Shown here: positions 1-9,582 of the stretch, piece after piece | Position numbering within the stretch: the first letter of the stretch is position 1 | Layout: the number at the start of each line of letters is the position of its first letter | Source: Micromonospora sp. AMSO31t | GTDB lineage: Bacteria; Actinomycetota; Actinomycetes; Mycobacteriales; Micromonosporaceae | DNA length: 44,986 nt | Direction of reading: 5' to 3' | NCBI RefSeq assembly: GCF_008868175.1 | Contig: NZ_WBKT01000035.1 | Coordinates: 1-44,986, forward strand | Made by a program: the position numbers and the translations under genes | The notes under the pieces: generated by a model | What the model was told of the DNA's origin: nothing | Seen by the model: the letters and a program-made list of their open reading frames with translations, nothing else | The model's database searches: none

Positions 1-594
1 GGTGGCGGCAGCCGCGGTAGCGGGGGCGGTTTTCGGCAGGCGTACCCGGAAGGTCAGGGCGGCGAGGGCGACCAGGGTGATCAGCCCGACCTCGGCGGCC
101 ATCGCGGGCCGCCAGCCGAGGCCGGCGTCCACGGTCGCGCCGATGACCAGCGGCGCGAGGATTCCCATGCCGGCGCAGGCGGCGTTGGCCTCGCTGAGCG
201 CGGCGGGCGCGCCAGGCCCGTGGTGGGCGGTGAGCACCACGTTGACCCCGCTGATCACCATCATGCCGAAGGTGGCGATCACCGCGACGGCGGCGATGGT
301 GGCGGGCAGCGGGTGGAGCAGGCCGAGGGCGGTGACGCCGGCGGCCACGCCGGCGAGGCCGAGCCAGATGGCCGGGCCGCGGCCGAGGCGGCGGGCGGCG
401 GGCGCGAAGAGCGCCCCGCCGGCGAGCGCTCCGACGGCGATGCCGGTGCTGTGCAGCCCGGCGACGGCGGCGCTCGTGCCCTGCTCGTCGCGGAGCAGCG
501 GGACGACCGGACCGAACCCGTAGAGGAAGAAGCCCCACAGGCCCAGCTGGGCGTAGGTCAGCCAGGTCGTCCGGTCACGGGTGAGGCGGGGCAC
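1..594 (-). CDS. MFS transporter, N-terminal part (runs off the window)
   Basis: Reading leftwards from a GTG at 594 gives 198 open codons that continue past base 1. The protein starts VPRLTRDRTTWLTYAQLGLW and alternates hydrophobic helices with short polar turns; the inter-helix stretch APAARRLGRGPA is of the kind found between helices 2 and 3 of major facilitator proteins. About six membrane helices fit the visible part, so roughly half of a 12-helix carrier is present. The substrate cannot be told. There is no Shine-Dalgarno sequence; a TACCGT hexamer lies 7 bases upstream of the GTG, suggesting a leaderless mRNA. The gene is read in the same direction as the exporter genes to its right but looks like its own unit. 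Confidence 0.82.
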   Translation of the reverse strand, partial: MPRLTRDRTTWLTYAQLGLWGFFLYGFGPVVPLLRDEQGTSAAVAGLHSTGIAVGALAGGALFAPAARRLGRGPAIWLGLAGVAAGVTALGLLHPLPATIAAVAVIATFGMMVISGVNVVLTAHHGPGAPAALSEANAACAGMGILAPLVIGATVDAGLGWRPAMAAEVGLITLVALAALTFRVRLPKTAPATAAAAT

Positions 595-601
595 CGGCCT
601 T

Positions 602-607
602 ACGGTA
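602..607 (-). promoter_or_regulatory. -10 box of the MFS gene
   Basis: TACCGT on the minus strand fits TANNNT and ends 7 bases before the GTG at 594, the spacing expected for a leaderless transcript. No clear -35 was seen. Confidence 0.4.
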
Positions 608-657
608 CTTGCGGCCGGCCGGCACCCCGCCCCAGGTGAGAGGCAGCTCTCGTCGGG

Positions 658-1413
658 TCAGCGGACGCTGCGCGCGAACTGCCGCGCCGCCCAGAACACG
701 CCCGCGACGGCGAGCACCGCGACGATCGTGAGGCCCTGCCAGACCTTGTCGTTGCTCAGGTCACCGGCGAAGAGCGCCCGGACGCCGTCGACCGACCAGG
801 AGAACGGGTTCCACTTGGCGACGCCCTGGAGCCAGCCGGGGGCGAAGGTCAGCGGCAGCAGGATGCCGGAGAGCAGCAGCACCGGCTGGGCCACGGTGTT
901 CATGAGCGGGGCCAGGGCGTCCTCGCTCTTGACCTTGAGCGCGACGCCGTAGGAGACGGCCGAGGTCATGAGCGCGATGAGGGCCAGCATCAGGTACGCG
1001 AGCAGCAGGTAGCCGATGAAGACGCGCAGGTCGAACAGGAGCGCCAGCAGGGTGATGATGACCGCCTGCGCGACCAGCGAGACCACGTCCCGCAGCGAGC
1101 GGCCGAGCAGCAGGGCGAGGCGGCTGACCGGGGTGACCCGGGACCGCTCGATGACCCCGGCGCGCAGCTCGGCGATCAGGCCGAAGCCCTGGAACAGGCC
1201 ACCGAAGATGGCCAGCAGCACGAGCAGGCCGGGCACGAAGATCTTGTACGCGGCGGCCTGGGTCGGCGCGTTGAGCGCCGGCTTGAGCAGCGGGGCGAAG
1301 AGCAGCAGGTACATCACCGGCTGGAAGACGCCGACGAAGACCCACACGGGGTTGCGCAGCAGCAGCTGGATCTGGCGCTGGAAGATCAGCCAGGTGTCGC
1401 GGGCGAGTTTCAT
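658..1413 (-). CDS. ABC-2 type transporter permease, DrrB-like
   Basis: A 251-residue membrane protein starting MKLARDTWLIFQRQIQLLLR, with about six hydrophobic segments and a central charged loop (ELRAGVIERSRVTPVSR) typical of ABC-2 permeases of the daunorubicin-resistance family. It should form the membrane part of a drug or lipid exporter together with the ATPase encoded just upstream (17-base gap). The ATG at 1413 is chosen because it begins the family-like N-terminus; a longer open frame to 1980 overlaps the ATPase gene and is not coding. The family is firm, the substrate unknown. Confidence 0.9.
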   Translation of the reverse strand: MKLARDTWLIFQRQIQLLLRNPVWVFVGVFQPVMYLLLFAPLLKPALNAPTQAAAYKIFVPGLLVLLAIFGGLFQGFGLIAELRAGVIERSRVTPVSRLALLLGRSLRDVVSLVAQAVIITLLALLFDLRVFIGYLLLAYLMLALIALMTSAVSYGVALKVKSEDALAPLMNTVAQPVLLLSGILLPLTFAPGWLQGVAKWNPFSWSVDGVRALFAGDLSNDKVWQGLTIVAVLAVAGVFWAARQFARSVR

Positions 1414-1430
1414 GACAGTGCTCCCGATGC

Positions 1431-2390
1431 TCAGGACTCGCGCAGCGAGCGGCCGGTCTTGGTGAGGAAGACGTCGTCGAGGCTGGGGCGGTGCAGCTCG
1501 ATCGAGCGCAGCTCCAGCCCGGCGTGGTCGAGGCGGCGCAGCACCTGCGGGATGGCGGTGGCGCCCTCGTCGACGTAGAGGCGCAGGCCGCCCTCGTCGG
1601 CGGTCTCCAGCTTGCTGACGTACGCCTCGGTGTCGAGCAGTTCGGCGGCGTGCGGTGTGGTGGCGGCGTCGAGGCCGACCAGCACCACCTCGCCGGAGAT
1701 CTCGCGCTTCAGCTCGGCCGGGGTGCCCTCCGCGACCACCTCGCCGTGATCCATGATCGCGATCCGGTCGCAGAGCGCGTCGGCCTCGTCGAGATAGTGC
1801 GTCGTGATGAAGACGGTCATGCCCTCGGTGCGCAGCCGGCGGATCTCGTCCCACATGTGCGCCCGGCTCTGCGGGTCGAGGCCGGTGGTCGGCTCGTCCA
1901 GGAAGACGATCTTCGGTTCGTGGATGATGCCGAGCGCGATCTCGACCCGCCGGCGCTGGCCGCCGGAGTAGGTCTTGCACTTGCGGTCGGCGTACTCGCT
2001 GAGCTGGAAGGCGTCCAGGGCGCGGGTGGCGCGGCGGTGCGCGTCGGCCTTGCCGATGCCGTAGAGCCGGGCGTGGAGCACCAGCTCCTCCCGGGCGGTG
2101 GACTCGTCCCAGGTGCTGCCGCCCTGGGCCACGTAGCCGATGCGCCGGCGCACCTCGGCCGGGTCCTTGCGCAGGTCGGCGCCGGCGATGGTGGCCTCGC
2201 CGCCGTCCGGCTCGATGAGGGTGGCGAGCATCCGCAGGGTGGTGGTTTTGCCGGCGCCGTTGGGGCCGAGGAAACCGAAGATCTCCCCCTCGGCCACCTC
2301 GAGGTTGACGCCACGGACCGCGTCCACGGTCTTTGTCTCGCGACCCGCGCGGGAGCGGAACGACTTCCGCAGCCCCCTGGTCTCGATCAT
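1431..2390 (-). CDS. ABC transporter ATP-binding protein, DrrA-like
   Basis: A 319-residue ATPase. Walker A is GPNGAGKTT near residue 42, followed by the signature YSGGQRRRVEIA, Walker B IVFLDEPTTGLD and the switch His in VFITTHYLDEAD. The C-terminal ~90 residues match the extra domain of DrrA-type ATPases (DUF4162). The start ATG at 2390 has a good AGGAGC ribosome site 5-10 bases upstream; an open extension to 2453 lacks family similarity. It energises the permease encoded downstream, and the pair lies behind a PadR regulator read in the same direction, a common arrangement for inducible drug exporters. Confidence 0.93.
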   Translation of the reverse strand: MIETRGLRKSFRSRAGRETKTVDAVRGVNLEVAEGEIFGFLGPNGAGKTTTLRMLATLIEPDGGEATIAGADLRKDPAEVRRRIGYVAQGGSTWDESTAREELVLHARLYGIGKADAHRRATRALDAFQLSEYADRKCKTYSGGQRRRVEIALGIIHEPKIVFLDEPTTGLDPQSRAHMWDEIRRLRTEGMTVFITTHYLDEADALCDRIAIMDHGEVVAEGTPAELKREISGEVVLVGLDAATTPHAAELLDTEAYVSKLETADEGGLRLYVDEGATAIPQVLRRLDHAGLELRSIELHRPSLDDVFLTKTGRSLRES

Positions 2391-2475
2391 GTCTGCTCCT
2401 GGTCCTCCGGGCCGGACACGACCGGCCGCCGATGGTCCGCGAGGAGGACGCACGGCTTCCCCACGGCTCGCGCAG

Positions 2476-2514
2476 AGACTAACGCGATATAACTCTTGTG
2501 GTCAACGTTGATTA
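2476..2514 (-). promoter_or_regulatory. Promoter and candidate PadR operator of the exporter pair
   Basis: On the minus strand TTGACC (2505-2500) and TAGTCT (2481-2476) are 18 bases apart and form a good sigma-70-type promoter about 85 bases before the ATPase start. The -35 lies inside the dyad TGGTCAACGTTGATTA (2499-2514), whose core TCAACGTTGA is a perfect 10-bp palindrome. A related dyad sits upstream of the padR gene (3140-3155), so this is a candidate PadR repressor site. It also overlaps the padR stop codon. Confidence 0.5.
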
Positions 2515-3126
2515 TTCCGCGTCGGGAGCGCCGTCCTTCCAGCCCGACCACCCCTCGGCCTGCTCCAGCCCAGCAGGCAGGTACGACACTCCGGACTCGA
2601 TCCGCTCGGCGATCCGCTCGCACCAGGCCATATCCGCCTCGGCCCGCGCCAGCCACAGCTCGAACATCCAGCCCACGTGCACCGGCTTGCGGTTGCGGAC
2701 CCAGTCCGAGTCCAGCGAGGCGCGCATCGACTCGACGCCGGCGCGGATGAGGTTCGCCCGGTTGCGCAGCGCCGCCGCCGCCTCGTCGCGGGGCATGGCC
2801 GGCAGGAACGAGAAGGCCGCCACGAACGGGTCGGGCGGTTCGTTGAGCTGCCACCACTGCGCCCGCAGCAGGGTCTCGAACTCCTCGTCCCCCTTCGGCG
2901 TCACCTCGTAGGTGGTGCGGGCGGGGCGGGCGCCGACCTGCTCGACGGAGACGGTCCGGAGCAGGCCCTCGTCGGTGAGCTTGCGCAGGGCGTGGTAGAT
3001 CGAACCGGGTTGCACGTTGGCCCACTTGTCCGCGCTCCAGCTCAGCAGTTCGCGGCGTACGTCGTAGCCGTGCACCGGCTGCATCCACCGCACCAGGCCC
3101 AGAATCATCATCCGTGTTGCCGACAC
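2512..3126 (-). CDS. PadR family transcriptional regulator
   Basis: A 204-residue protein with an N-terminal PadR winged helix ([20 protein letters not shown], then [16 protein letters not shown] and the wing [13 protein letters not shown]) and a C-terminal helical region of the Vir_C_7-like type used for dimerisation and ligand binding. PadR proteins usually repress a neighbouring exporter, here the DrrAB-like pair. The GTG at 3126 (VSATRMM) is favoured because this N-terminus looks family-like; ATG at 3111 or 3108 is possible. The gene is divergent from the carboxylase gene, with a near-palindrome between them that may serve autoregulation. Confidence 0.88.
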   Translation of the reverse strand: MSATRMMILGLVRWMQPVHGYDVRRELLSWSADKWANVQPGSIYHALRKLTDEGLLRTVSVEQVGARPARTTYEVTPKGDEEFETLLRAQWWQLNEPPDPFVAAFSFLPAMPRDEAAAALRNRANLIRAGVESMRASLDSDWVRNRKPVHVGWMFELWLARAEADMAWCERIAERIESGVSYLPAGLEQAEGWSGWKDGAPDAE

Positions 3127-3139
3127 CGGACAAGCGTAA

Positions 3140-3155
3140 TAGCCAAATTTGACTA
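3140..3155. promoter_or_regulatory. Candidate PadR autoregulatory operator
   Basis: TAGCCAAATTTGACTA is a 16-bp palindrome except for one base pair. Read on the other strand it is TAGTCAAATTTGGCTA and aligns with TGGTCAACGTTGATTA before the exporter genes, sharing TnGTCAAnnTTGnnTA. It lies 14 bases upstream of the padR start and partly overlaps a TATTAC hexamer that could be the padR -10. Confidence 0.45.
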
Positions 3156-3183
3156 CAGTGCGGCATCCCACACTGAGCGATCG

Positions 3184-3234
3184 TTAGGGCCGAATCCCCC
3201 GGCCGATACACTCCCGGCAACGACCTCGGGAGGA
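3184..3234 (+). promoter_or_regulatory. Promoter and ribosome site of the carboxylase gene
   Basis: TTAGGG (3184) and TACACT (3207-3212) are separated by 17 bases, a plausible but weak promoter. GGGAGGA (3228-3234) is a strong Shine-Dalgarno 9 bases before the GTG at 3244 and decides that start over longer in-frame extensions. Confidence 0.45.
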
Positions 3235-3243
3235 GCCACCAAG

Positions 3244-4995
3244 GTGCGCAAGGTACTCATCGCCAACCGCGGCGAGATCGCCGTCCGCGTCATCCGCGCC
3301 TGCCGCGACGCCGGCCTGGCGAGCGTCGCCGTCTACGCGGACTCCGACCGGGACGCCCTGCACGCCACCCTCGCCGACGAGGCGTACGCCCTGGGCGGCG
3401 ACACGGCGGCCGACAGCTACCTGCGGATCGACAAGCTGATCGACGTGGCCGCCACGGCCGGCGCCGACGCGGTGCACCCCGGCTACGGCTTCCTCTCCGA
3501 GAACGCCGACTTCGCCCAGGCCGTCATCGACGCCGGGCTGACCTGGATCGGCCCCACCCCGCAGGCGATCCGCGACCTGGGCGACAAGGTGACCGCCCGG
3601 CACATCGCCCAGCGGGCCGGCGCGCCCCTGGTCCCCGGCACCCCGGACCCGGTCGGCAACGCCGACGAGGTGATGGCCTTCGCCGTCGACCATGGCCTGC
3701 CGGTCGCCATCAAGGCGGCCTTCGGCGGCGGCGGGCGCGGCCTCAAGGTGGCCCGCACCATGGAGGAGATCCCGCACCTGTTCGAGTCGGCCACCCGCGA
3801 GGCGGTCGCCGCGTTCGGCCGGGGCGAGTGCTTCGTCGAGCGCTACCTGGACCAGCCCCGCCACGTCGAGGCGCAGGTCCTGGCCGACCAGCACGGCAAC
3901 GTGATCGTGGTGGGCACCCGCGACTGCTCGCTCCAGCGCCGGCACCAGAAGCTGGTCGAGGAGGCCCCGGCGCCGTTCCTCACCGAGGCCCAGCGCCGGC
4001 AGATCCACGACAGCGCCAAGGCGATCTGCCGGGAGGCCGGCTACCACGGCGCCGGCACGGTGGAATACCTGGTCGGCGCGGACGGCACCATCTCCTTCCT
4101 GGAGGTCAACACCCGGCTCCAGGTGGAGCACCCGGTGACCGAGGAGACCGCCGGCATCGACCTGGTCCGTGAGCAGTTCCGCATCGCCGACGGCGAGAAG
4201 CTGCGGTTCACCGAGGACCCGACGCCGCGCGGGCACGCCATCGAGTTCCGGATCAACGGCGAGGACCCGGGCCGCAACTTCCTGCCGGCCCCGGGCACCA
4301 TCACGGCGCTGCGGCTGCCCACCGGCCCGGGTGTGCGGGTGGACACCGGCGTCTCGGCCGGCGACGTGATCGGCGGCAACTTCGACTCGCTGCTGGCCAA
4401 GGTGATCATCGTCGGCGAGACCCGCACCGAGGCGCTGGAGCGGGCCCGCCGCGCGCTGGACGAGATGGTCGTCGAGGGCATGGCCACCGCGCTGCCCTTC
4501 CACCGCCTGGTGGTCCGCGACGAGGCGTTCGCGGCCGAGCCGTTCACCGTGCACACCCGGTGGATCGAGACGGAGTGGCACAACACGGTCCCGGCCTTCA
4601 CCGCCCCCGCCGGCGCCGTCGAGGGCCCGGCCGAGCGCGAGACCGTCGTGGTCGAGGTGGGCGGCAAGCGGCTGGAGGTCAGCCTCCCGGCCGGCCTCGG
4701 CGCGGGTACGGCGACCGCGGCACCCGCCGCGAAGAAGCCGGCCCGCCGGGGCGGCGGCGCCAAGGCCGGCGGCGCGGTCGGCGGCGACGCGCTCACCTCG
4801 CCCATGCAGGGCACCATCGTCAAGATCGCCGTGGCGGACGGGGACACCGTGGCCGAGGGCGACCTCGTGGTGGTCCTGGAGGCCATGAAGATGGAGCAGC
4901 CCCTGCACGCCCACAAGGCCGGCACGGTCAGCGGCCTGTCCGCCGAGGTCGGCGCGGTGATCACGGCCGGCGCGGCCATCTGCACCATCTCCTGA
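3244..4995 (+). CDS. accA3: Acetyl/propionyl-CoA carboxylase alpha subunit (biotin carboxylase plus BCCP)
   Basis: A 583-residue biotin-dependent carboxylase alpha chain, close to the ~590 residues usual for actinobacterial AccA2/AccA3. It opens [20 protein letters not shown] (biotin carboxylase N domain), followed by an ATP-grasp domain with the glycine loop [13 protein letters not shown] and the conserved [14 protein letters not shown], then the biotin carboxylase C domain to about residue 440. After an Ala/Gly/Lys linker comes a biotinyl domain with [11 protein letters not shown]; the biotinylated lysine is residue 549. It carboxylates biotin for transfer by separate beta subunits, which are not in this window, to make malonyl- or methylmalonyl-CoA. 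A methylmalonyl-type mutase lies 19 kb away. Confidence 0.95.
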   Translation: MRKVLIANRGEIAVRVIRACRDAGLASVAVYADSDRDALHATLADEAYALGGDTAADSYLRIDKLIDVAATAGADAVHPGYGFLSENADFAQAVIDAGLTWIGPTPQAIRDLGDKVTARHIAQRAGAPLVPGTPDPVGNADEVMAFAVDHGLPVAIKAAFGGGGRGLKVARTMEEIPHLFESATREAVAAFGRGECFVERYLDQPRHVEAQVLADQHGNVIVVGTRDCSLQRRHQKLVEEAPAPFLTEAQRRQIHDSAKAICREAGYHGAGTVEYLVGADGTISFLEVNTRLQVEHPVTEETAGIDLVREQFRIADGEKLRFTEDPTPRGHAIEFRINGEDPGRNFLPAPGTITALRLPTGPGVRVDTGVSAGDVIGGNFDSLLAKVIIVGETRTEALERARRALDEMVVEGMATALPFHRLVVRDEAFAAEPFTVHTRWIETEWHNTVPAFTAPAGAVEGPAERETVVVEVGGKRLEVSLPAGLGAGTATAAPAAKKPARRGGGAKAGGAVGGDALTSPMQGTIVKIAVADGDTVAEGDLVVVLEAMKMEQPLHAHKAGTVSGLSAEVGAVITAGAAICTIS

Positions 4996-6516
<1,521 letters not shown>

Positions 6517-6523
6517 CCCCGAG

Positions 6524-6552
6524 GGCCGGGTCCCGCGCCGAGGGGCCCGGCC
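6524..6552. terminator. Bidirectional hairpin between guaB1 and tetR
   Basis: GGCCGGGTCCC and GGGGCCCGGCC form an 11-bp stem with one G-U pair around a 7-base loop. It lies 7 bases after the guaB1 stop and 1 base after the convergent tetR stop. No U tract follows, as is common in high-GC actinobacteria. Confidence 0.65.
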
Positions 6553-6553
6553 G

Positions 6554-7102
6554 TCAGGGGAAGAGCCGGCTGATGACGATACGGGCGGCGGCCTCCGGGT
6601 CCGGGCCGACCCGGGGCGGCAGGGCACCGGAGAGCCAGAGCGTGGCGAAGCCGTGCACGATTGACCAGGCCGCCAGCGCGTCGACGTCCGGCCCCCGGCC
6701 GGTGCGCCGGGCCACGCCGGTGCGCAGCAGCTCGCCGGCCCGGGCCTGAGCGGCCACCACCTCGGGGTCGTCGGCCCGGTAGAGGTCGGGGCGGAACATC
6801 ACCTCGAAGTGTGCCCGGCGCCGGACTGCGAACCCCACGTACGCCACCCCGGTGTCGACCAGGTCGTCGCCGGCGTCGCGCAGCGCCTCGGCCAGCAGCT
6901 CGAAGCCCTGGGCGGCGAGCGCCGTGAGCAGCCCGGCCTTGTCGCCGAAGTGGTGGGCGGGCGCGGCGTGCGAGACGCCCGCCCGGCGGGCCAGGTCGCG
7001 GAGGCTCAGCGCGGCGGGGCCGGACTCGGCCATCACCTCCACGGCCGCGTCGAGCAGGGCGCGGCGCAGGTCGCCGTGGTGGTACGCGCGGGACTGGCTC
7101 AT
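6554..7102 (-). CDS. TetR/AcrR family regulator with WHG-type C-terminal domain
   Basis: A 182-residue repressor. The N-terminus MSQSRAYHHGDLRRALLDAA and the helix-turn-helix LSLRDLARRAGVSHAAPAHH followed by FGDKAGLLTAL are typical of TetR proteins, and WSIVHGFATLWLSG matches the WHG C-terminal domain. The ATG at 7102 is chosen because TAGACT ends 7 bases upstream (leaderless start); an open extension to 7330 crosses the promoter and marR. It is divergent from marR and the ABC exporter; a 23-bp palindrome over its own -10 suggests autorepression, and possibly control of the exporter side. Confidence 0.9.
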   Translation of the reverse strand: MSQSRAYHHGDLRRALLDAAVEVMAESGPAALSLRDLARRAGVSHAAPAHHFGDKAGLLTALAAQGFELLAEALRDAGDDLVDTGVAYVGFAVRRRAHFEVMFRPDLYRADDPEVVAAQARAGELLRTGVARRTGRGPDVDALAAWSIVHGFATLWLSGALPPRVGPDPEAAARIVISRLFP

Positions 7103-7109
7103 GGGCAGA

Positions 7110-7135
7110 AGTCTAACTTGCCATTGACAAGATAG
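7110..7135 (-). promoter_or_regulatory. tetR -10 box and 23-bp palindromic operator
   Basis: The minus-strand -10 TAGACT is at 7115-7110. Overlapping it, 7113-7135 is a 23-bp dyad centred on 7124 with half-site CTAnCTTGnCAn; 20 of the 22 paired arm positions outside the centre are either matched or covered by the three mismatched pairs at 7116/7132, 7121/7127 and 7123/7125. Length and symmetry fit a TetR dimer site. Confidence 0.6.
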
Positions 7136-7211
7136 CTCGGCACCCCGATGGCGCTCCCGGCGCTCTTCGCCGCGGCCCTGGCGGCGGTGTTCGGCCGACG
7201 GCGTAAATAGT

Positions 7212-7240
7212 TTGGGGCCTGATGGTTCGGGGGCTAACCT
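7212..7240 (+). promoter_or_regulatory. Promoter of the marR-exporter unit
   Basis: TTGGGG (7212-7217) and TAACCT (7235-7240) are 17 bases apart; the -10 ends 7 bases before the GTG at 7248, so the message is probably leaderless. The tetR palindrome is about 75 bases upstream. Confidence 0.5.
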
Positions 7241-7247
7241 GACGCCC

Positions 7248-7775
7248 GTGAACATGGGACCGCTCGTCCGCTTCCCCGACGCGCTCCAGCACGCGCCGCT
7301 CGGCCGGCTCGTCTCGATCGCCGGGCACATCGTCGAGCAGCACTGGGGCCGCTACCTCGCCGAACACCACGGCCTCACCTCGGCCGGCATGCGGGTGCTG
7401 CTCGTCCTGCTGCGGGCCGGCGACAGCACGCACCGGGAGATGGCCGAGCGGTGCTTCGTCCGGCCGGCCACCCTCACCGGCATCGTCGACACCCTGGAGC
7501 GCGACGACTTCGTGGCCCGGCGGCGGGACCCCGACGACCGGCGCAGCGTGCAGCTCAGCCTGACCGACAAGGGCCGGGAGCATGCCCTCGCCATCATCGA
7601 CCTGATCCACAGCAACCGGCCGCTGACCTCGGTCGACGCGGACCCGGCGAAGCAGGCGGTGATCCGGGAGTTCCTCACGGAAATCATCACGAGCATGTCC
7701 GATGGGGACCTTCGCCGGTTGAACCGGAACAGCGAGTCCGACACCGAAGACCCATCGGGGAGCCGTCCGTGCTGA
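7248..7775 (+). CDS. MarR family transcriptional regulator
   Basis: A 175-residue winged-helix protein. After an N-terminal dimer helix, LTSAGMRVLLVLLRAGDSTH and the recognition region CFVRPATLTGIVDTLERDDF are followed by the wing RRRDPDDRRSVQLSLTDKGR, the usual MarR pattern. GTG at 7248 is preferred over upstream TTG 7212 or ATG 7254 because of the -10 spacing. The stop overlaps the start of the first ABC gene by 7 bases, so regulator and exporter are translationally coupled and very likely co-transcribed; the protein probably represses its own operon until a drug-like ligand binds. Confidence 0.92.
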   Translation: MNMGPLVRFPDALQHAPLGRLVSIAGHIVEQHWGRYLAEHHGLTSAGMRVLLVLLRAGDSTHREMAERCFVRPATLTGIVDTLERDDFVARRRDPDDRRSVQLSLTDKGREHALAIIDLIHSNRPLTSVDADPAKQAVIREFLTEIITSMSDGDLRRLNRNSESDTEDPSGSRPC

Positions 7776-9502
7776 TCCGCCTGCTCCGTACCCACCTGCG
7801 CCCGTACCGGCGGTTGCTGGCCGCGGTGGTGGCCTTCCAGTTCGTCGGCACGATGGCGTCGCTCTACCTGCCGAGCCTCAACGCCGACATCATCGACCGG
7901 GGCGTGGCCCTCGGCGACACCGACCAGATCATGCGTACGGGCGGCTGGATGCTGCTCGTCAGCCTGCTCCAGATCGCCTGCTCGATCGTCGCCGTCTACC
8001 TGGGCGCGAAGACCGCCATGGGTTTCGGCCGGGACGTCCGGGCCGGCATCTTCGCGCACGTCAACAGCTTCTCGGCCCGCGAGGTGGCCCGGTTCGGGGC
8101 GCCCTCGCTGATCACCCGGAACACCAACGACGTCCAGCAGGTGCAGATGCTGGTGTTGATGAGCTGCACCATGCTGGTCGCCGCGCCGATCATGAGCGTC
8201 GGCGGCGTGGTGATGGCGCTCCAGGAGGACGTGGGGCTCTCCTGGCTGATGCTGGTCTGCGTGCCGGTCCTGGCGATCACGCTCGGCCTGATCACCCGGC
8301 GGATGGTACCGGGCTTCCGGCTCATGCAGACGCGGATCGACACGGTCAACCGGGTGCTGCGCGAGCAGATCACCGGCATCCGGGTGGTCCGGGCCTTCGT
8401 CCGCGAGCCGTACGAGACCGAGCGCTTCCGGGTGGCGAACACCGACCTCACCGCGACCGCCCTGCGGATCGGCCGGCTCCAGGCCCTGATCTTCCCGGTG
8501 GTCATGCTGGTGCTGAACGTCTCCAGCGTCGCGGTGCTGTGGTTCGGCGCGGAACGGGTGGACTCCGGTCAGATCCAGGTCGGCGCGCTCACCGCCTTCC
8601 TGCAGTACCTGATGCAGATCCTCATGGCCGTCATGATGGCCACCTTCATGCTGATGATGGTGCCCCGCGCGGCGGTCTGCGCCGAACGGATCGTCGAGGT
8701 GCTGGACACCGACTCGTCGGTGGTGCCGCCGGTCGAACCGATGATCGCCATGACCCGCCGCGCCGAGCTGGAGTTCCGCCGGGTCGCCTTCCAGTACCCC
8801 GGGGCGAGCGCGCCGGTGCTGCACGACATCTCGTTCCAGGCCCACCCCGGCCGGACCACGGCCATCATCGGCTCCACCGGGGCCGGCAAGACGACCCTGC
8901 TCACTCTGATCCCGCGGCTGGTCGACCCGACCGCCGGCGCCGTGCTGGTCGACGGGGTGGACGTACGGCTGCTGGAGCCCGACGAGGTGTGGCGCCGGAT
9001 CGGGCTGGTGCCGCAGCGGCCGTACCTGTTCAGCGGCACCGTCGCGAGCAACCTCCGCTACGGCAACCCGGACGCCACCGACGCCGAACTGTGGTCGGCG
9101 CTGGAGATCGCCCAGGCCCGCGACTTCGTCGCGGAGATGCCGGGCGGCCTGGAGGCGCCGATCGCGCAGGGCGGCACGAACGTCTCCGGCGGCCAGCGGC
9201 AACGGCTCGCGATCGCCCGCGCGCTGGTCCGCCAGCCGGAGATCTACCTCTTCGACGACTCCTTCTCCGCGCTCGACCTCGGCACGGACGCCCGGCTGCG
9301 GGCCGCGCTGAGGCCGGTCACCGCGGACGCGGTGGTGGTGATCGTGGCGCAGCGCGTGTCCACGATCGTCGACGCCGACCAGATCATCGTGCTCGAGGAC
9401 GGGGGCGTCGTCGGGATGGGACGACATGACGACCTGCTGGTGACCTGCCCGACGTACGCGGAGATCGTGGCGTCCCAGCAGACGGCGGAGGTGACGGCAT
9501 GA
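7769..9502 (+). CDS. ABC exporter half-transporter A (degenerate-site subunit)
   Basis: A 577-residue fused membrane/ATPase protein: six membrane helices over residues ~1-300 and an ATPase domain with Walker A GSTGAGKTT, signature VSGGQRQRLAIARAL and Walker B IYLFDDSFSALD. The catalytic Glu after Walker B is Asp and the switch His is Gln (IVAQRVSTI), as in the degenerate subunit of heterodimeric exporters such as TM287/288 and LmrCD. The start is GTG 7769 with GGGGAG 6-12 bases upstream, overlapping marR. Its partner is encoded 76 bases downstream beyond a short repeat element. Likely multidrug export; substrate unknown. Confidence 0.94.
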   Translation: MLIRLLRTHLRPYRRLLAAVVAFQFVGTMASLYLPSLNADIIDRGVALGDTDQIMRTGGWMLLVSLLQIACSIVAVYLGAKTAMGFGRDVRAGIFAHVNSFSAREVARFGAPSLITRNTNDVQQVQMLVLMSCTMLVAAPIMSVGGVVMALQEDVGLSWLMLVCVPVLAITLGLITRRMVPGFRLMQTRIDTVNRVLREQITGIRVVRAFVREPYETERFRVANTDLTATALRIGRLQALIFPVVMLVLNVSSVAVLWFGAERVDSGQIQVGALTAFLQYLMQILMAVMMATFMLMMVPRAAVCAERIVEVLDTDSSVVPPVEPMIAMTRRAELEFRRVAFQYPGASAPVLHDISFQAHPGRTTAIIGSTGAGKTTLLTLIPRLVDPTAGAVLVDGVDVRLLEPDEVWRRIGLVPQRPYLFSGTVASNLRYGNPDATDAELWSALEIAQARDFVAEMPGGLEAPIAQGGTNVSGGQRQRLAIARALVRQPEIYLFDDSFSALDLGTDARLRAALRPVTADAVVVIVAQRVSTIVDADQIIVLEDGGVVGMGRHDDLLVTCPTYAEIVASQQTAEVTA

Positions 9503-9582
9503 GCGAGCGCAGCGAGCGAACCAGGCAGCGCAGTCGCCGCGGGGGTCAGGACGGCGCCGAGCGTAGCGAGGTGACGGCATGA
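9488..9582 (+). repeat. Short inserted repeat (SERSER type) between the two ABC genes
   Basis: The 15-mer GAGGTGACGGCATGA occurs at 9488-9502 and again at 9568-9582, exactly 80 bases apart. The first copy holds the stop of subunit A (ATGA overlap), the second the start of subunit B. Between them GAGCGCAGCGAG and GAGCGTAGCGAG repeat. The insert is open in one frame as a 27-codon peptide starting MSERSERTRQRSRRGG (9499-9582), whose stop overlaps the next ATG, so ATGA coupling is kept on both sides. It looks like a duplicated junction that carries a short dispersed element. Confidence 0.6.

Noticed and set aside
2677..3243. Upstream extension of the carboxylase frame
   Set aside because: It runs antisense through padR; the strong Shine-Dalgarno at 3228-3234 and the conserved N-terminus fix the start at GTG 3244.
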